Source: Bifidobacterium lemurum (GTDB lineage: Bacteria; Actinomycetota; Actinomycetes; Actinomycetales; Bifidobacteriaceae). Taken from it: a stretch of DNA of 64,000 nucleotides. The notes beneath the pieces were generated by a model, which saw nothing but the letters and a program-made list of their open reading frames with translations, was not told the origin of the DNA and did not search any database. Below are positions 15,913 through 25,733 of the stretch, piece by piece (position 1 is the first letter of the stretch; each line of letters begins with the position of its first letter). Made by a program: the position numbers and the translations under genes. The stretch is taken from NCBI RefSeq assembly GCF_014898175.1, contig NZ_CP062948.1, forward strand, positions 496,001 to 560,000. The letters run 5' to 3'.

Positions 15913-17639
15913 ACCTCTTGGTCTGCATGCTCTGCTTTGTTCAGCTCAGCGCAGTAGAAATCCTGCAGCCATACGGCATTCTGCACGATATCAAAACCGG
16001 CATTGGCAACAAGGTCCGCGCCTTGTGCACGGTCAGCAACGTTAGGATTGTTGCGCTGTGCCAGAATTCCCTTCGCCCATTCATCCGGCGTGGCGTCCAA
16101 CGGCACAATTTGTGTATTGGCGATGATGTCGCATTGGGCGGGAACCCGGTCGGAGATGGTGCACGGCAGTCCGGACGCCTGCGCCTCGATCATGGTGACG
16201 GGCAATCCTTCAAACAGGCTGGGGAGTACAAAGGCGTCCATACCTTGCATAATGCGGTTCACGTCCTCGCGCACGCCAAGGAATCGCACAGCGTTATGCA
16301 ACCCCAGTTGATCCACCTTGGAGCGGATCTGGTTCTTGAGCTCGTCGTTCAGTTCGCCTCCACCCACCAGCCAAAGCACGGAATCTGGGTTCTGGTCATG
16401 AACGGCCTTGAAGATGTCGATCAGGAAGGTGTGGTTCTTCTGGGGGAAGAACCGGCCCACGTGCCCCATCACGAACGTGCTGTCGCTGGTGACGCCGAAT
16501 TCCTCACGCACCACACGAGCCACATCCGCATCATAGCGGTAGAGGCTGGTATCGATCGCGTTGCGCTGCTGGACCACCTTGTCTCGGTTCTTCTCACCGA
16601 ACAGCCAATCACCGGCTTCCTGCCCACAGGCGAACATGTGGGTCGTCACGGACGGCAGGCGCAAACGGAAGTATTCGCGGAAAATCGATTTGAGGTCGAA
16701 TCCCACAGGGCGGTTGTGCGCGTGCGCGATACGCACCGGCACGTCGAGCTTTTTGGCCTCCTTCAGGCCGAAGTAGCTGCGCTCCTCGAGGTTGGAGTGG
16801 ATGATGCGGTATTCCGGATGAGCCCTGAGGAATGCGCGAATCTGCTGCTTGTACTTGCCGAAGTACTGCGGATACATCGGGCACATGCGGTAGATGCGTC
16901 CGCCGAGTTGCTTGATCTCCGGCTCATAGGCGGCCTCGTATTCACGGTTGACGAGGAAGTCGTAGGTCACTTTACTGCGGTCGAAGTGGCGCAGATAGTT
17001 CATCATCATCGTTTCGGCACCACCGCGGTCCATCACGGTGTCAAGCACAAGCACTCGCATCGGCTTATCTCCCTCGTGGGATTCCCCGCTTGCCGAATCA
17101 CCGTCTGTATTGTGCTCCTGCACGTTGCTGCCCGGTGCCGAAACCACATTCTCCCGGCGGATGGCGCTGACGGACAGTTCCTGATCGAGCTTCACCACGG
17201 AATCGGCGGGCACATCGCCGCTGATCACGCAGCCGGCGCCGATCACGGTGTTGTCGCCGATGGTCGAGCCTTTGAGGATGGTCACATTGCTGCCGATCCA
17301 ACAATGCCGTCCGATGGTCACCGGCGCCTCGGCATAGCCTTGGTCTTTGATGGCGAGCGAGGGGTCCGCGAAACGGTGATTGTGATCATAGATGTGCACA
17401 TTCTCGCCGAAAATCGTCTCCGAACCGATGGTGATGCCCGCACGCGCATGCAGACCGCAGCCGTTGTTGAAGAACACATTGTCGCCAAGCTGAATCCGCG
17501 CGCCGTTCTCCACCGTAGCTTGGAAGCCCTTGCGCATGTGGAAGCCGCTTCCCCAGGTGAAGTGGTGCCCGTACACAAGTTTGTAGAACAGCTTGAGCAT
17601 CAGTCCGGTGATGCGGTACCAAAGTTTGATGACGATCAT
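15903..17639 (-). CDS. fused LbH acetyltransferase and GT4 glycosyltransferase
   Basis: A 578-aa protein with two enzyme modules. Residues about 45-160 are a hexapeptide beta-helix (IGRHCWIGSNVTILKGSTIG, DNTVIGAGCVISGDVP) of the maltose/galactoside acetyltransferase kind, with the HNHRF motif near residue 87. A polar linker of about 35 residues follows. From MRVLVLDTVMDRGGAETMMM (residue 194) it is a GT4 enzyme: VMGHVGRFFPQKNHTFLIDI and the EX7E region SLFEGLPVTMIEAQASGLP. An internal ATG at 17060 follows GAGGGAG, so a free GT4 could also be made from the same message. It overlaps the upstream gene by 4 nt. Confidence 0.87.
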   Translation of the reverse strand: MIVIKLWYRITGLMLKLFYKLVYGHHFTWGSGFHMRKGFQATVENGARIQLGDNVFFNNGCGLHARAGITIGSETIFGENVHIYDHNHRFADPSLAIKDQGYAEAPVTIGRHCWIGSNVTILKGSTIGDNTVIGAGCVISGDVPADSVVKLDQELSVSAIRRENVVSAPGSNVQEHNTDGDSASGESHEGDKPMRVLVLDTVMDRGGAETMMMNYLRHFDRSKVTYDFLVNREYEAAYEPEIKQLGGRIYRMCPMYPQYFGKYKQQIRAFLRAHPEYRIIHSNLEERSYFGLKEAKKLDVPVRIAHAHNRPVGFDLKSIFREYFRLRLPSVTTHMFACGQEAGDWLFGEKNRDKVVQQRNAIDTSLYRYDADVARVVREEFGVTSDSTFVMGHVGRFFPQKNHTFLIDIFKAVHDQNPDSVLWLVGGGELNDELKNQIRSKVDQLGLHNAVRFLGVREDVNRIMQGMDAFVLPSLFEGLPVTMIEAQASGLPCTISDRVPAQCDIIANTQIVPLDATPDEWAKGILAQRNNPNVADRAQGADLVANAGFDIVQNAVWLQDFYCAELNKAEHADQEVCR

Positions 17640-18772
17640 CGCAGATATGCCTCCGTGATCCTACGTAACATACGTTCCAACGTGAATCGGTCGAGATAGG
17701 TCTGGCGCACTTGTTCAGACGGAATTCGACGGTCCAACAGCTCCAACACGGCGTCCGCGCCGGCTTCAGCGTCTCCTATGGGGAACAGCAAGCCGTTATG
17801 ATGAGGCTCCACCACCTCGTCGTTGCCGGTCACATCGGTCGCGGCGATCGGAACACCGGCGCGCAACGCCTCCACCAGCGAATACGGCATGCCCTCATAC
17901 AGGGATGTGAGCAGGTACACGTCGAATGCGCCGACGATACGTTCGGCATCCGGCCTATAACCAAGCAGGTGCACATTGGCCTCAACGCCATGCTCGGCGG
18001 CGAAACCGCGCATTCGTTCCTCATAGGGGCCGTCCCCCACGTAGATGACGTGCGTGTCCGGCCGACGTTCAATCACTTTCGCGGCCACGGCAATGGAAGT
18101 CATCGGATCCTTCTGCTCCACCAGTCTGGCGGTCACTCCCACCACGGGAGCATCCGCCGGAATGGTTTGGCCAAGCCCCAACACATCCAGCGCCTCCGCA
18201 CGGGACGGCATGACGATATCACGGACGCCGTTGTACACGGTTTCGAACTTGCTCGGATTATCCAGCCGCTCGGCCAGCGCGGCCCGCCGTTCGCCCTCGC
18301 TCACATTGAAGGTCAGCGTGGTGGCGTGGCGGGAGAACCATCGTTCCAACCCGACAAACACCATGCGTTTCTTCCCTGAGAATTCAGGAGCTTGGAAGGA
18401 ATAGGCGTGCGGCGTGTAGAACACCTTACGCACTCCGCACTGTTTGGCGGTGAGACGACCGATAATACCCGCTTTGGAACTGTGGCAATGCACGATGCCC
18501 GGCTTGAACTCTCGGATTACGCGCTTGACGAATCTTAGGGCACGAAGCTCGTGTTGGGGACTGATCGGGCGCACCAAATCGTCACAGGGAATCAGCCTCG
18601 CCCGCTTAGCCATGCCAGGTAGGGCAGCAGCGAAATACTCATCCACACGCGATGTGCCATACACCAACGCGATATCAAACAGTTCCGGGTCGAGTCCATT
18701 CACCAAATCAACCACATGACGGCTGGAGCCGCCCATCGATTCAATGATGAGCAACAGGCGGTGTTTGTTCAC
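17636..18772 (-). CDS. GT4-family glycosyltransferase
   Basis: A 378-aa GT-B enzyme. The N-terminus has LLIIESMGGSSRHVVDLV, with a GG-x-x-x-H acceptor loop, and the region VHCHSSKAGIIGRL. The donor domain has VTARLVEQKDPMTSIAVAA and SLYEGMPYSLVEALRAGVP, the GT4 signature. This resembles EPS glycosyltransferases of the EpsD/WcaA type that extend the repeat unit early. It overlaps its neighbours by 4 nt on both sides. Substrate unknown. Confidence 0.88.
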   Translation of the reverse strand: MNKHRLLLIIESMGGSSRHVVDLVNGLDPELFDIALVYGTSRVDEYFAAALPGMAKRARLIPCDDLVRPISPQHELRALRFVKRVIREFKPGIVHCHSSKAGIIGRLTAKQCGVRKVFYTPHAYSFQAPEFSGKKRMVFVGLERWFSRHATTLTFNVSEGERRAALAERLDNPSKFETVYNGVRDIVMPSRAEALDVLGLGQTIPADAPVVGVTARLVEQKDPMTSIAVAAKVIERRPDTHVIYVGDGPYEERMRGFAAEHGVEANVHLLGYRPDAERIVGAFDVYLLTSLYEGMPYSLVEALRAGVPIAATDVTGNDEVVEPHHNGLLFPIGDAEAGADAVLELLDRRIPSEQVRQTYLDRFTLERMLRRITEAYLR

Positions 18773-20169
18773 TGCTCGGCCTTCTCGGTCGGCTCATGTG
18801 ACTTCTCGGACGTTCCCTGCGAGGAATGCTTTGCCGCCTTGTCTGAGTAATAGTAGTCCCCTTTTCCGCGCTGTTCCTTGACCATATCGACCACAGCGCC
18901 GGCAGGCTTCACTCCGACCAGTTCGAACTCTTCGGCAGAGGCCTTCAAGGTCTTTTTCTGAGCCACGCCTTGGCCCACCACCATCAGCAACGTTCCGCCT
19001 TCCTTGGCGAATACGGCAGAATCATTGGCCACACTCATCGGAGTGGAATCCACAATAACGTTGTCGTACTGCTTGGCGGCCGCGTGCAAAAGCATATTCA
19101 TGGCCTTGGAATTGATCAGAATAGAGGGATTGGCTTGCTGCTCCCCTGCGGGCATGACATGAAAAGTAGGTTTCCAATACTGCTGAATGGCCTCATCGAG
19201 TTTAGCCTGCCTGGCAAGCACATGGGCAAGCCCCACCTTGCCGTTAATCCCCAATACCCCGGCCATGGAAGGCTTGCGCAGGTCCGTGTCGATCAGCAAA
19301 ACAGTACGGCCTCTTTCCGCAATGGCGGCAGCCAAATTCACAGCGATCGTGGTCTTACCCTCAGACGCGTCAGAAGACGCCACAACAATCACATTCGACA
19401 TATCCGTTTTGTCCGGAACGATGAAATCGAGGTTCAAGGCCAAGCGACGAATGTCTTCGGCGGCCTTGCTGGAGGGATCGGAGATAACCGCTGGCGCCGT
19501 TCCCCTGAACGTATCCGACTTCGGCACCGAGCTGATGACGGGGGAATACAGAATCCGCTGTATATCAGCGGTATCTCGCACACGTTTGTCGGATACGTCA
19601 ATGACGACGATCACCACCAAGGCCAGCACCAGACCAGCCAAGGTTCCCATGAATATCAGACGGGGCTTGTTCGGAGATACCGGAGAGCTCGGAGCCACGG
19701 CCCGCTCGATGACGGAGAACTGCAGACCATTGAACAATCCCGTCTCATTGCTGGCGAAGCTGTCGTCCTCGATTTGCTGCACGAGACTGTCATAAACGGC
19801 ATTGGCGATATCCGCGGCTTGCTGCGAATCAGAACTGGTCGCGGTGACGGTCATCAGGCCGCTGGCATCCACTGAGGCGCTTACCGATGAGGCCATAGCA
19901 TCAACCGACGTGTCAAGGTCCAGCTCATCGATCACCGGCTCCAGCACAGCCGAGGAAGTGGCCACACGCGAGACGACTCCCATACGTGAATCACTCGTCG
20001 AGCCGTCAGCAGCCGCGGACTGCGCATTGGTGACGGCCGTCACGGACGCACTGTATTCGGGCACCGTGGTCTGTACCACACACACAGTGACGGCAAGCGA
20101 GACCACCAATACAGCCAAGCCCACAATCCAATGCTTTTTGATCATCTGCAAAATATCGGCGATACTCAA
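18769..20169 (-). CDS. Wzz-like chain-length protein fused to BY-kinase
   Basis: About 466 aa, using a TTG start at 20169 that has GGGAGG eight bases upstream; the longer frame to 20211 has no ribosome site. Residues 1-190 are a Wzz domain: two membrane helices around an outer loop, with PSSPVSPNKPR before the second helix. The rest is a bacterial tyrosine kinase: Walker A SSDASEGKTT, Walker A' LLIDTDLRKP and Walker B VIVDSTP. A small C-terminal tyrosine cluster (GDYYYSD) would be phosphorylated. Together they would set EPS chain length and export. It heads the minus-strand operon. Confidence 0.9.
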   Translation of the reverse strand: MSIADILQMIKKHWIVGLAVLVVSLAVTVCVVQTTVPEYSASVTAVTNAQSAAADGSTSDSRMGVVSRVATSSAVLEPVIDELDLDTSVDAMASSVSASVDASGLMTVTATSSDSQQAADIANAVYDSLVQQIEDDSFASNETGLFNGLQFSVIERAVAPSSPVSPNKPRLIFMGTLAGLVLALVVIVVIDVSDKRVRDTADIQRILYSPVISSVPKSDTFRGTAPAVISDPSSKAAEDIRRLALNLDFIVPDKTDMSNVIVVASSDASEGKTTIAVNLAAAIAERGRTVLLIDTDLRKPSMAGVLGINGKVGLAHVLARQAKLDEAIQQYWKPTFHVMPAGEQQANPSILINSKAMNMLLHAAAKQYDNVIVDSTPMSVANDSAVFAKEGGTLLMVVGQGVAQKKTLKASAEEFELVGVKPAGAVVDMVKEQRGKGDYYYSDKAAKHSSQGTSEKSHEPTEKAEQ

Positions 20170-20204
20170 CTGGCTATCCTCCCTTGACTCTGACTGCCGC
20201 GCAG

Positions 20205-20244
20205 AGCACACGTCTCATATCTAAGCACGAGGGGGGTACCCCAT
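20205..20244 (-). promoter_or_regulatory. EPS operon promoter region with GGGGTACCCC dyad
   Basis: A perfect 10-bp palindrome GGGGTACCCC at 20233-20242 lies about 64 bp upstream of the BY-kinase start. On the minus strand it is followed by TTAGATAT, a possible -10 region. Similar dyads occur upstream of the priming transferase (24182-24192) and, as halves, at 25671-25680 and 31976-31986. A transcription start was not determined. Confidence 0.45.
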
Positions 20245-20779
20245 CATAATCGGAAAGCACATCATCAATATATGCTTACAATCCCATGCCTTCGCAGGGA
20301 GGGTATCAACGCCTCGACGACGAGTCACGCGCCACAGTCGGCCCCAGGTTCATCGACCCGACCGGCATGAACGGATCGAACAACTCATCGCGTTCGCGCG
20401 GGACTCCGCCGTGCCCATCCGACGCATCCATAACATCATTGAAAAGGGTATTGCGGCATGTTTTCCGCGTTACAACAGCACCCCTTCATTGATAACGACC
20501 TCTTTCCGTGAGGACGCGAAAGCGGGGACAGTCACGGCATAGTCACGTCGCCAGCCCAGTCTTTCTAGCCAAATCTAAAGCAATCTAGACCATGGACTGC
20601 ATACATCTGGAGACTGCCCGTCACTCCCCTACCGCTCATCCTCAAACGGTTGGGAATCAGGCGGCCGCTGACGTAGCGTTCCTCGATGTCGCGGTCATCA
20701 CCAGTGTAGAACGAAGCCGCTGAAGTGCGAAAATGCAGGAAAAGACGATTGCACAAAGTGCGGAAATGGGAATGCCATC
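20245..20779 (+). other. gene-free gap with decayed coding traces
   Basis: No intact gene. A plus-strand stretch near 20356-20490 reads HERIEQLIAFARDSAVPIRR, and a minus-strand stretch near 20640-20735 reads DDRDIEERYVSGRLIPNRLR. Both look protein-like but lack starts and break off, so they may be remnants. The families were not recognised. Confidence 0.4.
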
Positions 20780-22108
20780 ATGTTCTCAAGAAAGATATAC
20801 AACGTATTGCTTGATTGGAAAACCCAATCCAACGGCAGGACTGCGCTGCTCATCGAAGGCGCACGGCGCGTCGGCAAATCGACCGTTGCGGAAGAATTCG
20901 CCCAAAAAGAGTACCGCAGCCATATCCTCATCGATTTCGCAGAAGTACCGCGTGATGTCCGCGCGCTTTTCGATGACATCTCCGACCTCAACTATCTTTT
21001 CCTACAACTGCAGCTCCGCTACGCGACCAAGCTTTTCGAGAGAGATTCGCTCATCATCTTCGACGAGGTGCAGCTGTGCCCGCCGGCTCGGCAAGCGATT
21101 AAGAAACTCGTCAAAGATGGCCGATATGACTACATCGAAACCGGCTCACTCATCTCGATTCGCAAAAACACCCGGAACATCCTGATTCCCAGCGAAGAAC
21201 AGCGAGTGCAGATGCGCCCTATGGATTACGAGGAATTCACTTGGGCTCGCGGAGACACGAGCACGATTCCGTTATTGCACGAAGCGTTTAATTCTCGAAC
21301 ACCATCAGGAGATCAGCTTAACCGCAAGCTCATGCGCGATTTTCGCCTATATATGCTTGTCGGAGGAATGCCTCAAGCCGTCGACGCGTATCTGCAGACC
21401 AATAACCTGATGGATGTTGATACGGTCAAGCGCACAATCATCGATTTGTACGAAAAGGACCTCCACAAGATCAGTCCTTCGGGCACATTATCCATGCTTT
21501 TCGATGCCATACCCGCGCAGCTCGCTAAGAAATCATCACGCTATCAGGTGTCGACAGTCCTTGCGAATCATCGAGCCAAAGACATCCTCGAAGAAATCGC
21601 GCAGCTTCGCGATTCAAAAACGGTGCTTGCCGCCTATCACGCAGACGATCCGAACGTGGGACTGTCATCAAACATCGGCTTGGAGAAGTTCAAACTGTAT
21701 CTGGCGGACACGGGCTTGTTCGTAACGCTCGCGTTCAAAGACGCAGCCTTCACCGACAACACCATTTATACAAAGCTTTTATCCGACCAATTATCCGCGA
21801 ATTTGGGAATGCTCTACGAAAATATCGTCGCGCAGGAACTCACTTCTCGTGGCAAACGGCTTTTCTACCACACCTGGCCCAAGGATGGAGCGAACCGCAA
21901 TTACGAAATCGACTTCATCGTGTCTGACGGGAAGAAAATCTGCCCCGTCGAGGTCAAGTCATCAAACTACCGGACGCACGCTTCGCTGGATGCTTTCGCC
22001 GCCAAGTTCCATTCACGCATCGACAAGCAATATCTCGTGCATGCCAAGGACCTTCGCAAAGACGGAGCCATCACCTGTGTTCCCGCCTATATGGCAAGTT
22101 TCCTGTAA
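20780..22108 (+). CDS. AAA ATPase with DUF4143-type C-terminus
   Basis: A 442-aa protein. The N-terminal AAA domain has Walker A EGARRVGKST and Walker B DSLIIFDEVQLCP, then YIETGSLISI as sensor 1. The C-terminal half ends with a PD-(D/E)XK-like motif: NYEIDFIVSDGKKICPVEVKSS. This is the AAA_14/DUF4143 architecture, whose role is not established. It stands alone on the plus strand between the EPS operon and the first priming transferase. A second ATPase with a related layout is at 27568-28974. Confidence 0.85.
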   Translation: MFSRKIYNVLLDWKTQSNGRTALLIEGARRVGKSTVAEEFAQKEYRSHILIDFAEVPRDVRALFDDISDLNYLFLQLQLRYATKLFERDSLIIFDEVQLCPPARQAIKKLVKDGRYDYIETGSLISIRKNTRNILIPSEEQRVQMRPMDYEEFTWARGDTSTIPLLHEAFNSRTPSGDQLNRKLMRDFRLYMLVGGMPQAVDAYLQTNNLMDVDTVKRTIIDLYEKDLHKISPSGTLSMLFDAIPAQLAKKSSRYQVSTVLANHRAKDILEEIAQLRDSKTVLAAYHADDPNVGLSSNIGLEKFKLYLADTGLFVTLAFKDAAFTDNTIYTKLLSDQLSANLGMLYENIVAQELTSRGKRLFYHTWPKDGANRNYEIDFIVSDGKKICPVEVKSSNYRTHASLDAFAAKFHSRIDKQYLVHAKDLRKDGAITCVPAYMASFL

Positions 22109-22410
22109 TCGCTCACAGCCTATGTCAGACAGCGTCGAGGAGACAAGGCTCCTCGCATTGGGGTGTGTAAGCGCCTCGAAAGACTCCATTGCCCTCCCAA
22201 GCATCATAAAATCGGCATTGCTCGCATCGCCTATTGTGGGGCGTTGTCATCGTCTACGTTCCTGCCATCGCGCTCGATGCCAGTCGGAAACCCAAGTGTG
22301 TTCCAACTGGGTACAGGTAGTCGAACAAACCCACCTTATCGGACGACCTCCGGCAGAATCACGTCATACCACATCACCGGCGACGCAAATCGCAGAGGAA
22401 CTCCCGCCTC
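22109..22410. other. gene-free gap
   Basis: About 300 bp between convergent genes. No gene, repeat or strong hairpin was seen. Confidence 0.5.
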
Positions 22411-23991
22411 TTAGTACGCGCCCTTATGCCCCAGAACCGCACCGACCGTGCGCAGCATGAGCACGATGTCGCCCAGCACGCTCCAGTTCTGCACATAGCT
22501 CACATCCAGCGACTCACTTTCCTCAGCGGAAAGGTCGGAGCGGCCGGAAACCTGCCATGGGCCGGTGATGCCCGGCTTGACGAGCATACGGGTGGCGTAC
22601 AGGCGATTGTAGCGGGCGTATTCCTCAGGCAGCGGCGGGCGGGGCCCCACCACAGACATATCCCCCTTGAACACGTTGAGGAACTGCGGCAACTCGTCAA
22701 TCGAGAAGCGGCGAATGAATTTGCCTACCTTGGTGATGCGCGGGTCATCCTTCATCTTGAAAATGAAGCGATCCTCCTGCCCGGTCTCCTCGGCGAGCTT
22801 CGCCTTCAGCTCGTCCGCATTGGTCACCATGGAGCGGAACTTGATCATCTGGAAAGGCTTGCCGCGCAGGCCGATACGCGTCTGCGTGTAAAACACGGGA
22901 CCGCCGTCCGTCAGCTTGATGGCGATCGCCACAGGTACGGTGACAATCAGCGAACAGACAATCGCCAAAGAGCTCACCACCAGATCAAACACACGCTTGA
23001 CGATGCGGTTCGCGGGCGAATACTGAGCCAGTCGCTGCGTGATGATCGTGGTGCCTTGAATCGAACGAATCGTGATCTCATGGCCGCTGGTGTCGGCGAC
23101 GGAAGCCACCATCGCCACCTCAAGGCCAAGCGACTCCATACGCACGGAGAAGATGTTGTAGTTGTCGGAGTATCGCTTGAACACGTCGGAGATCATCACC
23201 GTCTGCGCATGCATGTCCACCATGCGCTCGGCCAGATGATAATCATCGTATTCCAGCACCGGTAACGCGGAACCCCAGTTGGCCGCCATCTCATCATTCA
23301 GGGTGTCGAGATTCGTCTCGCGCTCGATCCGCCCCTCTGCCTTGTTAAAACGAATCGGGCATACGGCCACCGGACGATAGTTCAGCTGCTGGCGGCGTGC
23401 CAGAAATTTCAACGTACGCCCGATGCCCTCAGGGGAACCGACCACCACGGTTCCATACGCATACTCGCCTTTGCGGCGCCCACGGGTGATGAACACACGG
23501 GAGACGGCACGAGAGAGCACGGTCAGCAGCCAAGCGGCGGCGAGCATGTAGGTCAGCGTGCTCAACCACAAGTCCAAGTTCAGCGCAAAATTCAAGGCGC
23601 ACAACAGCACCCAGCACTCCACCGCGCCTTTGAACAGCAGTGTGTTGATCTGGTAGCCATCACCCATCACATGGCGGTGATAAATGCCTGACTTCTGCAG
23701 GCATAGCACGTACAACGCCGCGGCGATGCACATATACACAGTCACATTCACACGGAAGCCGAACTGGTACGACATAAAAGAATTGGGCTGCCCCAACACA
23801 AGCAGCACGGTGGCACCAGCGATGATGAACATGGCCGCGTCGACCAGCATAAGCGCCAGATTCACATAAAAACGCCAGTACAGCACATGAGACAGCTGCT
23901 GTTGCCGGATGTCGATCAGCTGTTCGACCGATCGGGGAGAATCGACACGATCATCCGCAGCCTTCCGTGTCCACTCAGCATTCACACCCAT
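22411..23991 (-). CDS. undecaprenyl-phosphate sugar phosphotransferase (priming GT) 1
   Basis: About 526 aa. This enzyme starts EPS synthesis by moving a sugar-1-phosphate (often galactose or glucose) to undecaprenyl phosphate. N-terminal membrane helices (about residues 35-180) and a CoA-binding-like domain (VVVGSPEGIGRTLKFLARR) precede the catalytic bacterial-sugar-transferase domain. That domain shows KRVFDLVVSSLAIV, the FRSMVTNAD motif, RRFSIDELPQFLNVFKGDMS, VGPRPPLPEE and KPGITGPWQVSGRS. The start at 23991 has GGAGG 11 bases and GAGGAG 2 bases upstream; an ATG at 24048 is the longer option. It is paralogous to 25734-27395. Confidence 0.93.
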   Translation of the reverse strand: MGVNAEWTRKAADDRVDSPRSVEQLIDIRQQQLSHVLYWRFYVNLALMLVDAAMFIIAGATVLLVLGQPNSFMSYQFGFRVNVTVYMCIAAALYVLCLQKSGIYHRHVMGDGYQINTLLFKGAVECWVLLCALNFALNLDLWLSTLTYMLAAAWLLTVLSRAVSRVFITRGRRKGEYAYGTVVVGSPEGIGRTLKFLARRQQLNYRPVAVCPIRFNKAEGRIERETNLDTLNDEMAANWGSALPVLEYDDYHLAERMVDMHAQTVMISDVFKRYSDNYNIFSVRMESLGLEVAMVASVADTSGHEITIRSIQGTTIITQRLAQYSPANRIVKRVFDLVVSSLAIVCSLIVTVPVAIAIKLTDGGPVFYTQTRIGLRGKPFQMIKFRSMVTNADELKAKLAEETGQEDRFIFKMKDDPRITKVGKFIRRFSIDELPQFLNVFKGDMSVVGPRPPLPEEYARYNRLYATRMLVKPGITGPWQVSGRSDLSAEESESLDVSYVQNWSVLGDIVLMLRTVGAVLGHKGAY

Positions 23992-24164
23992 GTCTCCTCT
24001 TTTCCTCCGAGCCGCCGCCGCTTCTCCCATGCATTCGCACTTAAGCACTGCTCACATGCTTCTTTTCGAGATACAATCCCGGGATGCCTCCTCCAAGCAA
24101 TTCCTTGCGCGGCATCTTCAAACGCCACCCAAAGACCTACCCCAAAAGGGGACATCACATCGGT

Positions 24165-24195
24165 TCAACACTATAGCCGATGGGGTTACCCCTTG
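24165..24195 (-). promoter_or_regulatory. promoter of priming GT 1 with GGGGTTACCCC dyad
   Basis: The palindrome GGGGTTACCCC (24182-24192) lies 6 bp upstream of a minus-strand TATAGT (24170-24175), a good -10 match, so the dyad covers the spacer or -35 area. This fits a repressor or activator site. It matches the dyad upstream of the BY-kinase gene. Confidence 0.45.
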
Positions 24196-24598
24196 TGTTA
24201 ATCATCCCACCCTCACTCATCACCGCATGAATCAATGAATCACTGCGAAACCGGGGATGCATCAACGATGCGATCAGCCATCCGCGCCGCCGCATCCAAT
24301 AACCCCTTCGTAAACGTGGCCCTAATTTGAGTCGACTCACTATTCGAGTTCATTCGGGAGAGACACAATGCCGCAACGATCGTTGGAACACTCACACTGA
24401 GACTTTCCGCCACCCGATTTTTTATCCAAACGGAACACACGGCGACGACAAGACATTAGCCACAGGTTTGCAAGTATTAATCTCAGTCTTTTACTCAATA
24501 GGATGTCTCTGATTCAATAAGGAAAAGACAACACATTAAATCAAATTATTGCCTTAGGTTATTATGTTGTAGACGCCGATAAATATGGAGGTATTTAT
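24196..24598. other. AT-rich intergenic region
   Basis: No gene seen. A plus-strand TTGCCT (near 24550) and TATGTT lead into the start of 24599-25033, a plausible promoter. The AT content is much higher than that of the flanking genes. Confidence 0.35.
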
Positions 24599-25033
24599 AT
24601 GAAAGCATTGCAGGGATTTAAAGCCGTGGAGCTCGTGGTTCCCACCGGAAAGTCGACGATGACCATCACGGATTCCGTGATCCGTTTCAACAAGGCCACC
24701 GCCGTCGAGCTCGGATATCCCGCGTATGTGAGGGTGCTGGTCAACGAGAAGGACCAGCAGATCGCCATCCAGGCGTGCACTGCCAAGGACGCGAACGCCA
24801 TCAAGTTCAGCAAGAGCGACGGCAAGCAGACCGGCTCCGTGAGTATCAAGACGCCCGCCGTGCTCGAAGCGGTCGCCAAGTTCTTCACGCTGAGCAACCC
24901 CAGCGAGAATGAAATCGACCAGCGCGTGATCAACGGCGTGAACATGCCCGACAGCAAAGCCATCGTCTTCAACGTCGCAGATGCCGAAGCCAGCGTCACC
25001 AAACGTCGCGGCCGCCGCAAAGTCAGCGAATAA
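24599..25033 (+). CDS. hypothetical protein between the priming transferases
   Basis: A 144-aa soluble protein with GGAGG eight bases before the ATG. No signal peptide, membrane segment or known motif was seen. It alternates strands and short helices, and ends in a very basic tail (TKRRGRRKVSE) that could bind nucleic acid. It sits alone between the divergent priming transferases, with good codon use. Its function is not known to me; a DNA-binding or EPS-regulatory role is speculation. Confidence 0.75.
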   Translation: MKALQGFKAVELVVPTGKSTMTITDSVIRFNKATAVELGYPAYVRVLVNEKDQQIAIQACTAKDANAIKFSKSDGKQTGSVSIKTPAVLEAVAKFFTLSNPSENEIDQRVINGVNMPDSKAIVFNVADAEASVTKRRGRRKVSE

Positions 25034-25733
25034 TTACTTCAGCGGCACCAGCCTCAGGCGACTCTCGCGTCCAACCAGTTGCCGCGCAGTCCCTAACGAT
25101 CGAAGCGGCCCTATTCATCGACGGGACCGCTTCGATCTACAAGCGCCTAATTCGCTCCCCAAACAGCATAAGGCGCAATGATAATTGATTCACCCTCGGC
25201 AACGAGGAAGAACACAAACCCTCAAAGCATCTCAGCGTCTTTTCCTTCAAGTATTGCAACACTGACCGCTATCAGCATCATGGCTGATGAATCAGGTGAA
25301 CAAGCAGATTCTCCACGCTCGCCCGGCATCAGGCTCTCCACCCAATCCTGGGCGAAATCCATGGAAAGGATGGTCCGACACGCATCGCCCATGACAATCG
25401 CGCCTATGCGGACGACGGTCACAACAGCACCAAGCGGACCCCACCATATTCCGTGTTCCAGAGATCAGCTCCCCTTTCCGCAAAGATGCGGTTGGCAGCC
25501 ACCCCTTGTGGGCGCGTCGGAATCAAAATCCGCACCCCCTTCCATAACAGAAAGAACGGGTGGTGTCAAATATCCCCAGCGGCAGCTGCAAAGATGACCA
25601 AAAACCCATGTATTAAGCGAAAAACGTCCACATTATTATTCGCGCGTCTAACATGGCTTAGTCACACTAAGGGGGTATACTCTGTATCTTGAACATAGGG
25701 AACTAGGCAAAACGAAGGAACTCTCAGACACCG
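25034..25733. other. gene-free gap upstream of priming GT 2
   Basis: About 700 bp. Short open frames on both strands have no ribosome sites and no recognised similarity. Near the right end, GGGGGTATAC (25671-25680) resembles half of the dyads at 20233 and 24182, and TATACT/GTATCT could serve as a -10 for the gene at 25734. Confidence 0.4.

Noticed and set aside
20286..20492. A 68-aa plus-strand gene
   Set aside because: No ribosome site; the more protein-like frame in this stretch has no start, so it was listed only as a possible remnant.
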